DNA of 6,431 nucleotides, from NCBI GenBank assembly GCA_905373325.1, contig CAJPTB010000119.1:1-6431 (forward strand). Direction: 5' to 3'. The position numbers were made by a program, and so were the translations under genes. The notes beneath the pieces were generated by a model. The model had not been told where the DNA came from. It was given only the letters and a program-made list of their open reading frames with translations, and made no database searches. This DNA is from an uncultured Ancrocorticia sp. GTDB lineage: Bacteria; Actinomycetota; Actinomycetes; Actinomycetales; Actinomycetaceae. Below, piece by piece: positions 1 through 5,533 of the stretch (its first letter is position 1; each line of letters opens with the position of its first letter).

Positions 1-253
1 GTTCCTCGTCGTCTCCGGTTCGACCGACCGGCAGGTGAGGTCTCTTGTCGACGCGGTGGACGAAGCGTTGCTCAAAGCCGGTGTCCGTCGAAAGCGACGC
101 GAAGGGTTCGACGAAGGCCATTGGGTCCTCGTCGACTACGGCGACCTCGTGGTTCACGTCCAGCAAGATGAAGATCGCGAGTTCTACGCGTTGGAGCGCC
201 TCTGGGCCGACTGCCCGAGCATTGCCCTTCCGGTCGAAGCGCCCCAGGCATGA
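1..253 (+). CDS. rsfS: Ribosomal silencing factor RsfS, 3' part
   Basis: The reading frame is open from the left edge (first full codon at 2) and gives 83 C-terminal residues. The visible sequence carries the RsfS/Iojap/DUF143 landmarks in order: the strand-turn SGSTDRQV, an acidic helix, the core WVLVDYGDLVVHV, and the closing FYALERLWADCP. RsfS binds ribosomal protein uL14 on the large subunit and blocks subunit joining, lowering translation when nutrients are scarce. About 35-45 N-terminal residues lie outside the window, judging by the usual family length of roughly 110-130. The stop overlaps the next start in an ATGA (250-253), so the two genes are probably co-transcribed and translationally coupled. 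In actinobacteria this gene commonly follows nadD, which would lie just to the left. The family call is secure. Confidence 0.93.
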   Translation, partial: FLVVSGSTDRQVRSLVDAVDEALLKAGVRRKRREGFDEGHWVLVDYGDLVVHVQQDEDREFYALERLWADCPSIALPVEAPQA

Positions 254-891
254 GCGCTTCGCGAGTGGTCTTGTGGCGCCATGGCCAGACCGACATGAAT
301 CTTACGGGGAGGATTCAAGGAGCCAGGGACTTTCCCCTCAACGAGGCAGGTTTGCGGCAGGCGCGCCAGGCGGCCGCCGCCCTGGCACCGCTTGAACCCT
401 CCCTTATTGTCTCCTCGCCGCTCGCCCGGGCGCGTCAGACGGCCGAAGCGCTTTCGCGCGTCGTCGGAGTCGACGTCGAAACGGACGACCGTCTCAAGGA
501 ACGTTCCTTCGGACTTTTCGAAGGGCTGACCGGGGCGGAGATCGAAGAAAGGTTCCCCGAGCAGTATCGCGCCTGGCGGCAGGCCAAGGAACCCGAGGGC
601 GTGGGCGCCGAACGGCAGGCCGACGTCGGCCGCCGGGCAAGCCGAGCGATTGAGGAGTGGGCGGCTAAAACGAACGGGACCCTCGTGGTGGCCTCCCACG
701 GCGCCGCCATCAAACTCGCAACGATCTCGCTTTTGGGCGAGGCGCCCGGCCAATGGATGGGCCTGAAGGTGATGTCCAATTGCAACTGGGCGATTCTGGA
801 ACCCATGCGGGTGGGCCCGCCGGCCTGGCGCATCGCCGCTTACAACGTGGGCGTGGGCAAATCCGACGAGGTTCGCACGCCCACGCAGTGA
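250..891 (+). CDS. Histidine phosphatase family protein (phosphoglycerate mutase-like)
   Basis: This is a 213-residue cytoplasmic enzyme of the histidine phosphatase superfamily, branch 1. The catalytic RHGQT motif is at residues 10-14, with His11 as the residue expected to be phosphorylated. SSPLARARQTA (residues 55-65) supplies the second conserved arginine. The acid residue lies in LKERSFGLFEG (82-92), and the second catalytic histidine is in VASHG (147-151, His150). The length is normal for the small broad-specificity phosphatases often annotated as phosphoglycerate mutase, but the substrate cannot be read from the sequence. The ATG at 250 overlaps the rsfS stop, which supports this start and coupled translation. 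The pair rsfS-phosphatase followed by tRNA-Ala is a recognised actinobacterial arrangement. The last 15 or so residues are a polar tail without recognisable motifs. No clear intrinsic terminator follows. Confidence 0.92.
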   Translation: MSASRVVLWRHGQTDMNLTGRIQGARDFPLNEAGLRQARQAAAALAPLEPSLIVSSPLARARQTAEALSRVVGVDVETDDRLKERSFGLFEGLTGAEIEERFPEQYRAWRQAKEPEGVGAERQADVGRRASRAIEEWAAKTNGTLVVASHGAAIKLATISLLGEAPGQWMGLKVMSNCNWAILEPMRVGPPAWRIAAYNVGVGKSDEVRTPTQ

Positions 892-905
892 GGCTTATCC
901 GTGAG

Positions 906-967
906 CGATGAGGCCTGTCTGCAAACGGATGAGGTCCGTTCGTGAGCGAGTGCGGCCCGTTCGTGAG
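906..967 (+). repeat. Imperfect 21-bp tandem repeat, three copies
   Basis: Three successive units start at 906, 926 and 947; the first is one base short. The last two share the 13-base string CCGTTCGTGAGCG at 936-948 and 957-969, exactly 21 bp apart. The array lies between the phosphatase stop and the tRNA promoter. It could encode seven-residue repeats (MRPVCKR, MRSVRER, VRPVRER) in one frame, but that frame has no ribosome binding site and runs through the tRNA. I treat it as non-coding repeat expansion. Confidence 0.7.
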
Positions 968-987
968 CGGCGTCTCCTAACCGTGAT

Positions 988-1016
988 TTGCCAAGCATCA
1001 GGGGAATCCGTAATAT
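988..1016 (+). promoter_or_regulatory. Promoter of tRNA-Ala
   Basis: A -35 element TTGCCA (988-993) and a -10 element TAATAT (1011-1016) are separated by exactly 17 bp. The expected start of transcription is near 1023, about eight bases before the mature tRNA 5' end at 1031. That spacing suits a short 5' leader removed by RNase P. The tRNA therefore probably has its own promoter and does not depend on read-through from the phosphatase gene. Confidence 0.65.
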
Positions 1017-1030
1017 TGAGGAGTCCGCTC

Positions 1031-1106
1031 GGGGCTATGGCGCAGTTGGTAGCGCGCTTCCATGGCATGGAAGAGGTCAGGGGTTCGAATCCCCTTAGCT
1101 CCACCA
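1031..1106 (+). tRNA. tRNA-Ala (anticodon GGC)
   Basis: A full 76-nt cloverleaf can be drawn. The acceptor stem is GGGGCTA with TAGCTCC, including the G3:U70 wobble pair that marks alanine tRNAs. The D arm is GCGC/GCGC with loop AGTTGGTA. The anticodon stem is CTTCC/GGAAG with loop ATGGCAT, giving anticodon GGC at 1063-1065. The variable loop is short, and the T arm is AGGGG/CCCCT with loop TTCGAAT. The discriminator is A, and CCA is encoded at 1104-1106. It reads GCC and GCU alanine codons. No integrated element or attachment-site duplication of its 3' end is seen downstream in this window. Confidence 0.97.
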
Positions 1107-1338
1107 GTTTCCTTCTCGCACATAAATCAGGGTATTTCGGCCATCCGCGATCGCTGAAGGTACGCTATCGTCTTTGAAAGCGGGTAACGGCATTTATTCC
1201 GCTCAACGCTCTGCGTTTTCCGTTGGTCAGGGCAGAATGTTGCCCGTCGGAGTCCATCTGATCAATTCTCGGCTCTCTTGGCGGGGCCTCGAGGAGGCCT
1301 CGTCGCTGCCCTGATTGCGCAAAGAACCTATCGAACGA
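1107..1338. other. Non-coding stretch between tRNA-Ala and the tetR promoter
   Basis: No coding region with a ribosome binding site or family resemblance is seen here. The stretch contains a 9-bp inverted repeat, TCAGGGCAG at 1227-1235 and CTGCCCTGA at 1306-1314. It encloses a tight hairpin GGCCTC-GAG-GAGGCC (1285-1299). A local alternative hairpin is GGGCA-N6-TGCCC (1230-1245). This could be a structured RNA or simply GC-rich spacer; there is no promoter or U-run that would settle it. The minus-strand 60-residue reading frame at 1227-1409 looks accidental. Confidence 0.4.
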
Positions 1339-1367
1339 TTGACAAGCTTTGGTTCACTCCGCAACGC

Positions 1368-1396
1368 TTGACGGCTAATGGTCGTTAGCCTAGATT
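1368..1396 (+). promoter_or_regulatory. Promoter of the tetR-hydrolase operon
   Basis: The -35 element TTGACG (1368-1373) and -10 element TAGATT (1391-1396) are 17 bp apart, close to the sigma70/SigA consensus. Transcription would start near 1403, leaving a leader of about 38-41 nt before the regulator. A palindrome fills the spacer exactly (see the operator entries), so a bound repressor would exclude RNA polymerase. A second TTGACA at 1339-1344 has no good -10 partner at 16-18 bp. Confidence 0.75.
1373..1390. promoter_or_regulatory. Probable TetR operator O1
   Basis: This is a perfect inverted repeat GGCTAA-N6-TTAGCC lying between the -35 and -10 boxes. A second, nearly identical copy lies 40 bp downstream. 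Palindromes of about 16-20 bp beside their own gene are typical TetR-family operators, so autorepression by the adjacent regulator is the natural reading. That binding is inferred. Confidence 0.7.
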
Positions 1397-1412
1397 GGAG
1401 TGCAGGCAATGC

Positions 1413-1430
1413 AGCTAACTTCTATTAGCC
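1413..1430. promoter_or_regulatory. Probable TetR operator O2
   Basis: AGCTAA-N6-TTAGCC has the same half-sites and spacing as O1, with one outer base changed and a different centre. It lies in the expected 5' leader, directly before the ribosome binding site AGAAGG (1431-1436). The O1-to-O2 centre distance is 40 bp, close to four helical turns, so dimers at both sites would sit on the same DNA face. O2 could also act as a roadblock to transcription. Confidence 0.65.
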
Positions 1431-1440
1431 AGAAGGGTCC

Positions 1441-2262
1441 GTGATGACGCCGACCAAAGAGAGAATACTCAGAGAGTCACTGGCGCTGTTCTCCGAGAGG
1501 GGATACAGCGCGGTCCGCGTCGCAGACATCGCGGCTGCGGTCGGCGTCAAGCCGCCGTCGTTGTACAAGCATTACGCAAGCAAGCAGGCCATCTTCGACG
1601 CTTGCGCGGAGTTCTTCTCCGAAAGGGTCGCGGAGGTCGGCGTCGCCATTGGCCTTCCCGGCTCGGCCGGAGCCGAAGCTGCTTATGCCGACGTCGACGT
1701 CGAGGGCATCGTCGGCTTCGCGACGCAGCTGTTCGTTTTCTATCTGCAAGACGACGTCGCCGCCGGGTTTCGAAGGATGCTCGCGATCGAACGCCATCGT
1801 GACCCGAAACTGAATCGAGAATTCGAGAGGCTGTTCGTCGATGGCGCGATCGACCACGAGGAGAAAGTGTTTGCGGAGCTCATGGAGGCCGGGCTCATCG
1901 AACGGCGGGACCCACACATTCTTGCCTTGCGATTCTACACGCCTATATTTTATCTTCTGCAAAAATACGATATGCGCCCTTTTGAAGTGAAAACGGCCAA
2001 GGAAGAACTGCGGATGATCGTTGAGGAGTTCTGTTCCATTTACATGCAAAAACCTCGCGTGCAAGATGCGGCGGCGTCGGATATTGGCGAAAGAATGGAA
2101 CGCGCACGTGAGTTTGCCGGAAGAAAGGCAGACATGCGAAAGGCTGATGGACCAAAGACGGACGTGCGGAAACTTGGCGCAAACAAACAAGGCAAAGAGC
2201 CGCACACACTGAAAACAGACACGCAAAAGCTCAACGCGCAAAAGGGGGAAAGGAAGCCATGA
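1441..2262 (+). CDS. TetR/AcrR-family transcriptional regulator with lysine-rich tail
   Basis: A 273-residue DNA-binding repressor. The N-terminal TetR domain is clear: TKERILRESLALFSERGY (residues 5-22), then the helix-turn-helix at about 26-49 with the signature VADIAAAVGVKPPSLYKHYASK. The alpha-helical ligand-binding and dimer domain runs to about residue 203, and the ligand is unknown. Usual family members end near residue 200. This one adds about 70 residues of polar Lys/Asp/Arg-rich sequence with a rough ten-residue period (227-266), probably disordered. GTG at 1441 and ATG at 1444 are both usable after AGAAGG (1431-1436); the choice changes one residue. It overlaps the hydrolase start by ATGA (2259-2262). 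The promoter and two palindromic sites just upstream suggest that it represses itself and the hydrolase. Codons 146-155 (ELMEAGLIER) are the source of one half of the inverted mosaic inside the hydrolase. Confidence 0.92.
   Translation: MMTPTKERILRESLALFSERGYSAVRVADIAAAVGVKPPSLYKHYASKQAIFDACAEFFSERVAEVGVAIGLPGSAGAEAAYADVDVEGIVGFATQLFVFYLQDDVAAGFRRMLAIERHRDPKLNREFERLFVDGAIDHEEKVFAELMEAGLIERRDPHILALRFYTPIFYLLQKYDMRPFEVKTAKEELRMIVEEFCSIYMQKPRVQDAAASDIGERMERAREFAGRKADMRKADGPKTDVRKLGANKQGKEPHTLKTDTQKLNAQKGERKP
1874..1906 (+). repeat. Donor copy of 33-bp inverted repeat (inside tetR)
   Basis: This stretch is identical over 33 of 33 bases to the reverse complement of 2651-2683. Here it is in frame and encodes residues around ELMEAGLIER of the regulator's ligand domain, so this is the original copy. 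The flanking bases differ on both sides, so the match ends abruptly. Confidence 0.95.
2119..2240 (+). repeat. Degenerate 30-bp coding repeats in the tetR tail
   Basis: The encoded tail reads as ten-residue units: GRKADMRKAD (227-236), GPKTDVRKLG (237-246), a weak third unit, and LKTDTQKLNA (257-266). Units 1 and 2 are visibly related at DNA level too. The tail is strongly basic and lacks hydrophobic residues. It follows the end of the normal TetR fold, so it is an added appendage. Confidence 0.6.
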
Positions 2263-2480
2263 GTGCAAGCAAAGCCATCCTCGTCGCCTGCGCCGCAGCG
2301 GTCGCAACAGGCGCATTCGTTCGTGCGCGCCGATTGAAACGGGCTGTGAAGGACGCCGAAGGGCTTTTGGCGGGTTACGGCGCTGAAACGGCGGTGTTGA
2401 GCTACGGCAGAATCACGTACGTCGACCGCGGGCCACGTTGCAAGGCGTCGGATGGCATGTGCTTCAGAAATGAGGAGCCG

Positions 2481-2585
2481 AGCGGCAAGCGGTTGGACGT
2501 CAAGGCGCCCGGCGGAAAAGGGCTGGACGACAAGACGTCGGGCGGCAAGAGGCTGCTGGACGGCAAGACGCTCGATGGCAAGGGC
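2481..2585 (+). repeat. Imperfect 30-bp tandem repeats inside the hydrolase insert
   Basis: Three 30-bp units start at 2481, 2511 and 2541, with a partial fourth. They encode SGKRLDVKAP, GGKGLDDKTS and GGKRLLDGKT, then LDGKG. The block sits between two strands of the hydrolase fold that are normally joined by a short turn, so it is an in-frame insertion. The pattern resembles the Lys/Asp repeats of the neighbouring regulator's tail in period and composition. Confidence 0.75.
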
Positions 2586-2619
2586 CGGAATCCGGCGGCG
2601 GGGGAGACGCTCCTTTCCG

Positions 2620-2683
2620 TCCACGGCGCGGCAGAGCAGTACAGGATCAAGCCGTTCGATGAGCCCGGCCTCCATGAGCTCCG
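2620..2683. repeat. Inverted mosaic insert built from two nearby donors
   Basis: Bases 2620-2653 are the exact reverse complement of 2833-2866 (34 of 34). Bases 2651-2683 are the exact reverse complement of 1874-1906 (33 of 33). The two pieces share the three bases 2651-2653, a GGC on the other strand that is present in both donors. Read on the minus strand, the block is therefore tetR sequence fused at GGC to hydrolase sequence, in the same order as the donors on the plus strand. It replaces the hydrolase region just after its LLSVHG strand and shifts the frame. No other copy is seen in the window. Confidence 0.95.
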
Positions 2684-2832
2684 TCAAGGGAGAAGGCACG
2701 CCGAGGGAACAGGCGGAGGCGTACGCCGAGTTGCTCGACCGCTTGGGGATCGAGCAAGTTTTCATTCTCGGAGTTTCGGCGGGCGGGACTCCCGCGATCC
2801 GCTTCGCTTTGGACTTCCCCCTGCGCGCCAAG

Positions 2833-2866
2833 GGCTTGATCCTGTACTGCTCTGCCGCGCCGTGGA
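2833..2866 (+). repeat. Donor copy of 34-bp inverted repeat (inside hydrolase)
   Basis: This is the exact reverse complement of 2620-2653. Here the bases encode part of GLILYCSAAPW in the hydrolase frame, a normal post-elbow strand, so this is the original copy. Flanking bases do not match on either side. Confidence 0.95.
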
Positions 2867-3308
2867 ACGAGAAGCCTGCCAGGATTCCCAGTCTGATGGG
2901 GCCTCCGCCGATCATGAATCACGACCTGCCGATGTGGCTTGCTTTCCCTCTCTACAGGAGGCTCTACGGAATGGAGGCCGACGTCGTCCATGGGATGCTG
3001 CCGCTGTCGAGGCGAAAGGAAGGCGCCGACCTAGACGCCCGAATTGTCAATCGCGACATGGCGGTGAACTTTGAGGCGTACCCGATTGAGGAGATGCACG
3101 TTCCTGTGCTGCTTTTGCACGCGAGGGACGATCGAATGGCGCCTTTCAAAGGTCCCGCAGGCCAAGTGGAAGGATCGCTCCACCGTTACCCGAATCTCGA
3201 GACGAAGATCTTCGAAACGGGAGGCCATCTCATGACCGGGCACAGCAGAGAAATCGATGCCGCAGTCGTTGAATTCATCGAAAGGCACAAATAGGGAGGA
3301 CAATATAA

Positions 3309-4370
3309 ATTGGTGTCCTGGTCGGCCTGGCGGTTGGCTGGGCCGCAAACGCCTTGCGCGCCTACATCAAGAGTCCGATGAACTTCAGCGTTTTCATGTT
3401 CACGGTTCCCTTTGCAGCCTTCTTGATTTCCGAAAGCATCGAGCCTTTTCGGGACATGAAGGGATCAGGCGTGGTCGCCGTCGTAGTCGCAGCCTTTTAC
3501 CTGACCTACCGGGGACCGGACACCATCAAGCCCGTCAATCGGTTCTACGGCCTGCCGATATGGTCCTTCGTTTCCTATCTCATGAACGGCGCGCTTTTCG
3601 TGCTCGTCGGGATGCAGCTGCCGAGCGCAGTCAAACGGATGGGAGAAACCATCGAGCGTTTCGATTCTTCATGGGGATACGGACTCAATGCAATCGCGGC
3701 CGCCTGGGCCGTTTCCGTGCTTGCCCGATTCGTCTTCGTCCACGTGGTGATCGGGATCATCCGCGCACTGGATCGATCCGAAAAGCAGCGGCGGCTGCGC
3801 ACGACGTTCCGCGGACGAGTGGTCAGCACCTTCGCGGGCCTGAGAGGCGGCGTCTCGCTGGCAGTGGCCCTTTCGGTTCCCTCTGGCACATTCGGACGGG
3901 ATTTCACAATCTTCGTCGTCGGCGGGGTCGTGATGCTGTCGATGGTTGTGCATGGCCTCCTTCTTCCCGCCGTGATCCGTTGGGCGAAGATTCCCCCGTA
4001 CACTTCGGAAAAAGAGGAGATTCACTGCGCGATGAATGCGATTTCGCGCGAAGGGTACGAGGCCCTCGACGACATCGCGGCTCAGGTCGGAGCGAGCCAA
4101 GAGGCAATCGACGGCGCAAAAGCCGAGTGGAGCCGCTTTCAGAAGGGACTCGAAGAGGAAGCCAACGCCCGGAACAACCCCGATCTTGACGATTCTCAGA
4201 GCTATTGGCAGCAGAATCGCGCTTTGCGGCTGGCGGCCATCGATTACCAGCGGGAGGCCTTCAAGCGCCTGCGCAACGAGGGAAAAATCGACATGAACGT
4301 GCTCCACGCGGTCCAAGAGCGGCTCGACGTCGAAGAGATACGAGTCATCGGGCCGGTCGAGCTCGATTGA
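3309..4370 (+). pseudogene. Sodium/proton antiporter (CPA1/NhaP type), 5' half missing
   Basis: From 3309 the frame encodes the interior of a monovalent cation/proton antiporter: VLVGLAVGWAANALR, then GSGVVAVVVAAFYL, WSFVSYLMNGALFVLVGMQLP and GLRGGVSLAVALSVP, all family landmarks in the right order. Six or seven membrane segments remain, followed by the usual charged cytoplasmic tail (about 3990-4367). Family members are generally around 500 residues or more. Roughly the first half is absent, including the region that normally carries the ion-binding Asn-Asp pair. A TAA at 3306-3308 closes the frame just upstream. The only downstream start before the core is TTG at 3354, which would give 338 residues. 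The hydrolase stop lies only 14 bases before the remnant, so a deletion fused the two genes. Ribosome binding sequence GGGAGGA (3294-3300) leads to TTG/GTG (3310/3313) in another frame that stops at 3381. It is very unlikely to work as an antiporter. Confidence 0.85.
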
Positions 4371-4541
4371 TCGGCGGACGCCGCTCGTCGTCGGCCTTGT
4401 TCGCTTCCCGAAGAAGAAGCCTGCCCGGAGGATGGACGCATCGGCGCATACCGCGTAGGGTGAGCCGCAGAGGGCCGAGCCTGGAGACCCTATTCACCTG
4501 GACGGCCCTGTTCACCAGTTTCCCGACGATTGGACCAAAGG

Positions 4542-4916
4542 ATGAAAAAGAGAACGATTGCGGTGTCGTTTCTGCTGATCGGCGCGGCCTACGCGGCGAT
4601 CTCCCGACTCGAAAGGCGCATCGACGATCGTTTCGGCGAGACGGGATTCCCGCAAACCGACGACTTGGACCGCTCCGGAGAGCCCTATGGCTTTGAAGGG
4701 GAGCCCTATGGCTTTGAAGAGGCCGACGGCGGAGACTCCGTCGGAAGGCAGGACGGCGCAAAAACCGACTCAGACGGCGACATTGTGCGCAACGGAGTCG
4801 TCACCCACAGAGTGCCGGATTTCGACCCGGCATACTGGACGGACGAGAGAATAGCGAACGCCCTTCCGGCGAAGATGCCGACGATGCCGCCGAGAAAAAT
4901 GCCATCCGACGATTAG
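4542..4916 (+). CDS. Small secreted or membrane-anchored protein, possible truncated protease propeptide
   Basis: A predicted 124-residue protein. Residues 1-4 are MKKR, followed by a hydrophobic segment IAVSFLLIGAAYAAI (6-20), fitting an uncleaved signal anchor or a signal peptide. The rest is acidic and probably extracytoplasmic, with a perfect duplication of GEPYGFE at 46-59. The C-terminal VPDFDPAYWTDERIANALPA (91-110) resembles the linker motif (YWTPERM..A.P) that I recall before the catalytic domain in actinobacterial secreted trypsin-like proteases. No catalytic domain follows, so this may be the remnant of such a gene; this is inference. ATG at 4542 is chosen because it opens directly into the signal-like segment. 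AAAGG lies too close to be a good ribosome binding site, and TTG at 4530 is an alternative with none. Expression is uncertain. Confidence 0.55.
   Translation: MKKRTIAVSFLLIGAAYAAISRLERRIDDRFGETGFPQTDDLDRSGEPYGFEGEPYGFEEADGGDSVGRQDGAKTDSDGDIVRNGVVTHRVPDFDPAYWTDERIANALPAKMPTMPPRKMPSDD
4680..4720 (+). repeat. Two-copy 21-bp coding tandem repeat
   Basis: Nineteen bases are identical at 4680-4698 and 4701-4719, an offset of 21 bp, duplicating the seven residues GEPYGFE in frame. The near-perfect identity, including synonymous positions, points to a recent duplication. Confidence 0.93.
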
Positions 4917-4998
4917 CCGCAGTCGGCCGCGACAGAAGCGGCGCCTCGCCCCGCAGCTTCCAATCGGGGGTTTGAACTTTCCCTGCGGGGCCTTGAAT

Positions 4999-5508
4999 TC
5001 ACGCGGAGACTTGAGCTTCGAGGTCGAGCAAAAAGCGCTTGAGATCTGCCCCGCCCAAGTACTGGCCCGGCGAGCCGTCCGACCGAACGACCCTGTGGCA
5101 TGGAACCACGATGGGCAGGGGGTTGGAGGCGCAGGCGCTGGCCGCGGCCCGTGTCGCCGAAGGGAAGCCGCTCGCCTCCGCCAGCTCCTTGTACGTCATG
5201 ACCCCGCCCGGCTCGGTGGAAAGAAGCGTTTCCCGCACGGCTCTTTTGAGCGGAGTCCCGGGGTCGGCGCCCAGCGGAACCTCAAAAGACCCGCGTTCGC
5301 CCCGGAAGTATTCGTCCAGCTGGTGCGTGGCAACATGGAGAGCGACGCTGGCCACCCCCGCTTCGATAACGCCGACGTCGGATAGGTCGCCGAGGACGAC
5401 GTCGAAGTTCTCTCGGGCAAAAGCCACTCGAATCAACGCGCCGTCGGATTCGGCGACGAGCAGTTCGCCTACCGGCGTCTTGTGGATGCAGTAATGCAAA
5501 ACGGACAT
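4999..5508 (-). CDS. ogt: Methylated-DNA--[protein]-cysteine S-methyltransferase
   Basis: A 169-residue suicide repair protein that takes the alkyl group from O6-alkylguanine in DNA onto its own cysteine. The active-site motif PCHRV is at residues 136-140 (Cys137) inside IVVPCHRVV. The helix-turn-helix region holds the family's tyrosine in MTYKELAEASGFP (104-116) and an arginine-finger candidate in ATRAAA (Arg120). Asn129 precedes the active site, and the closing GQYLGGADLKRFLLDLE (148-164) is typical. The N-terminal domain is short, as in Ogt-type rather than Ada-type proteins, and no regulatory domain is attached. The ATG at 5506-5508 has a strong GGGAGG (5514-5519) about five bases upstream. 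It is convergent with the small gene at 4542-4916 and divergent from the membrane gene at 5752. All key residues are present, so it should be active. Confidence 0.95.
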   Translation of the reverse strand: MSVLHYCIHKTPVGELLVAESDGALIRVAFARENFDVVLGDLSDVGVIEAGVASVALHVATHQLDEYFRGERGSFEVPLGADPGTPLKRAVRETLLSTEPGGVMTYKELAEASGFPSATRAAASACASNPLPIVVPCHRVVRSDGSPGQYLGGADLKRFLLDLEAQVSA

Positions 5509-5533
5509 TGCGGCCTCCCGATTCGGTTTTCAC

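Larger units (their letters stand above)
2259..3294 (+). pseudogene. Alpha/beta hydrolase, broken by insertion and frameshift
   Basis: ATG at 2259 follows AGGAAG (2251-2256) and overlaps the tetR stop. The first frame encodes a hydrophobic N-terminus (residues 5-22), a basic linker, then SYGRITYVDRG (48-58) and GETLLSVHG (115-123), the usual entry to the fold. Between these two sits an extra block of about 55 residues rich in 10-residue repeats. After about 2684 the family sequence continues only in the +1 frame: TPREQAEAYAELLDRLGI, the nucleophile elbow GVSAGG (Ser codon 2776-2778), the acid in LLLHARDD (Asp codons 3127 and 3130), and the histidine in GGHLM (3226-3228), ending at the TAG of 3292-3294. 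The oxyanion-hole loop and following strand are replaced by an inverted mosaic (2620-2683). One ribosome cannot read the whole enzyme: the first frame runs to a stop at 3074 out of register. The class is clear, the substrate unknown. A sequencing or assembly chimera is the main alternative. Confidence 0.82.

Noticed and set aside
906..967. CRISPR array
   Set aside because: Units are 21 bp and contiguous without unique spacers, and no cas genes are present.
908..1177. Plus-strand 89-residue frame with MRPVCKR-type repeats
   Set aside because: It runs straight through the tRNA gene, lacks a ribosome binding site, and the repeats are explained by the 21-bp tandem array.
1031..1440. Integration site or genomic island at tRNA-Ala
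   Set aside because: No integrase, no second copy of the tRNA 3' end and no phage-like gene are visible within the window.
1477..2316. Minus-strand 279-residue frame opposite tetR
   Set aside because: Antisense shadow; tetR on the plus strand has a complete domain, promoter and ribosome binding site.
2040..2915. Minus-strand 291-residue open frame across tetR and the hydrolase
   Set aside because: It is antisense to both genes and has no family resemblance of its own. It reads the inverted mosaic as ELMEAGLIER only because that block is a reverse copy of tetR.
3257..4189. Plus-strand 310-residue frame over the antiporter remnant
   Set aside because: Low-complexity Arg/Gly-rich shadow. The antiporter family sequence is in a different frame.
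4926..4942. GCCGC-N7-GCGGC hairpin after the small gene as a terminator
   Set aside because: Only five pairs and no T-run follows; not enough to call an intrinsic terminator.
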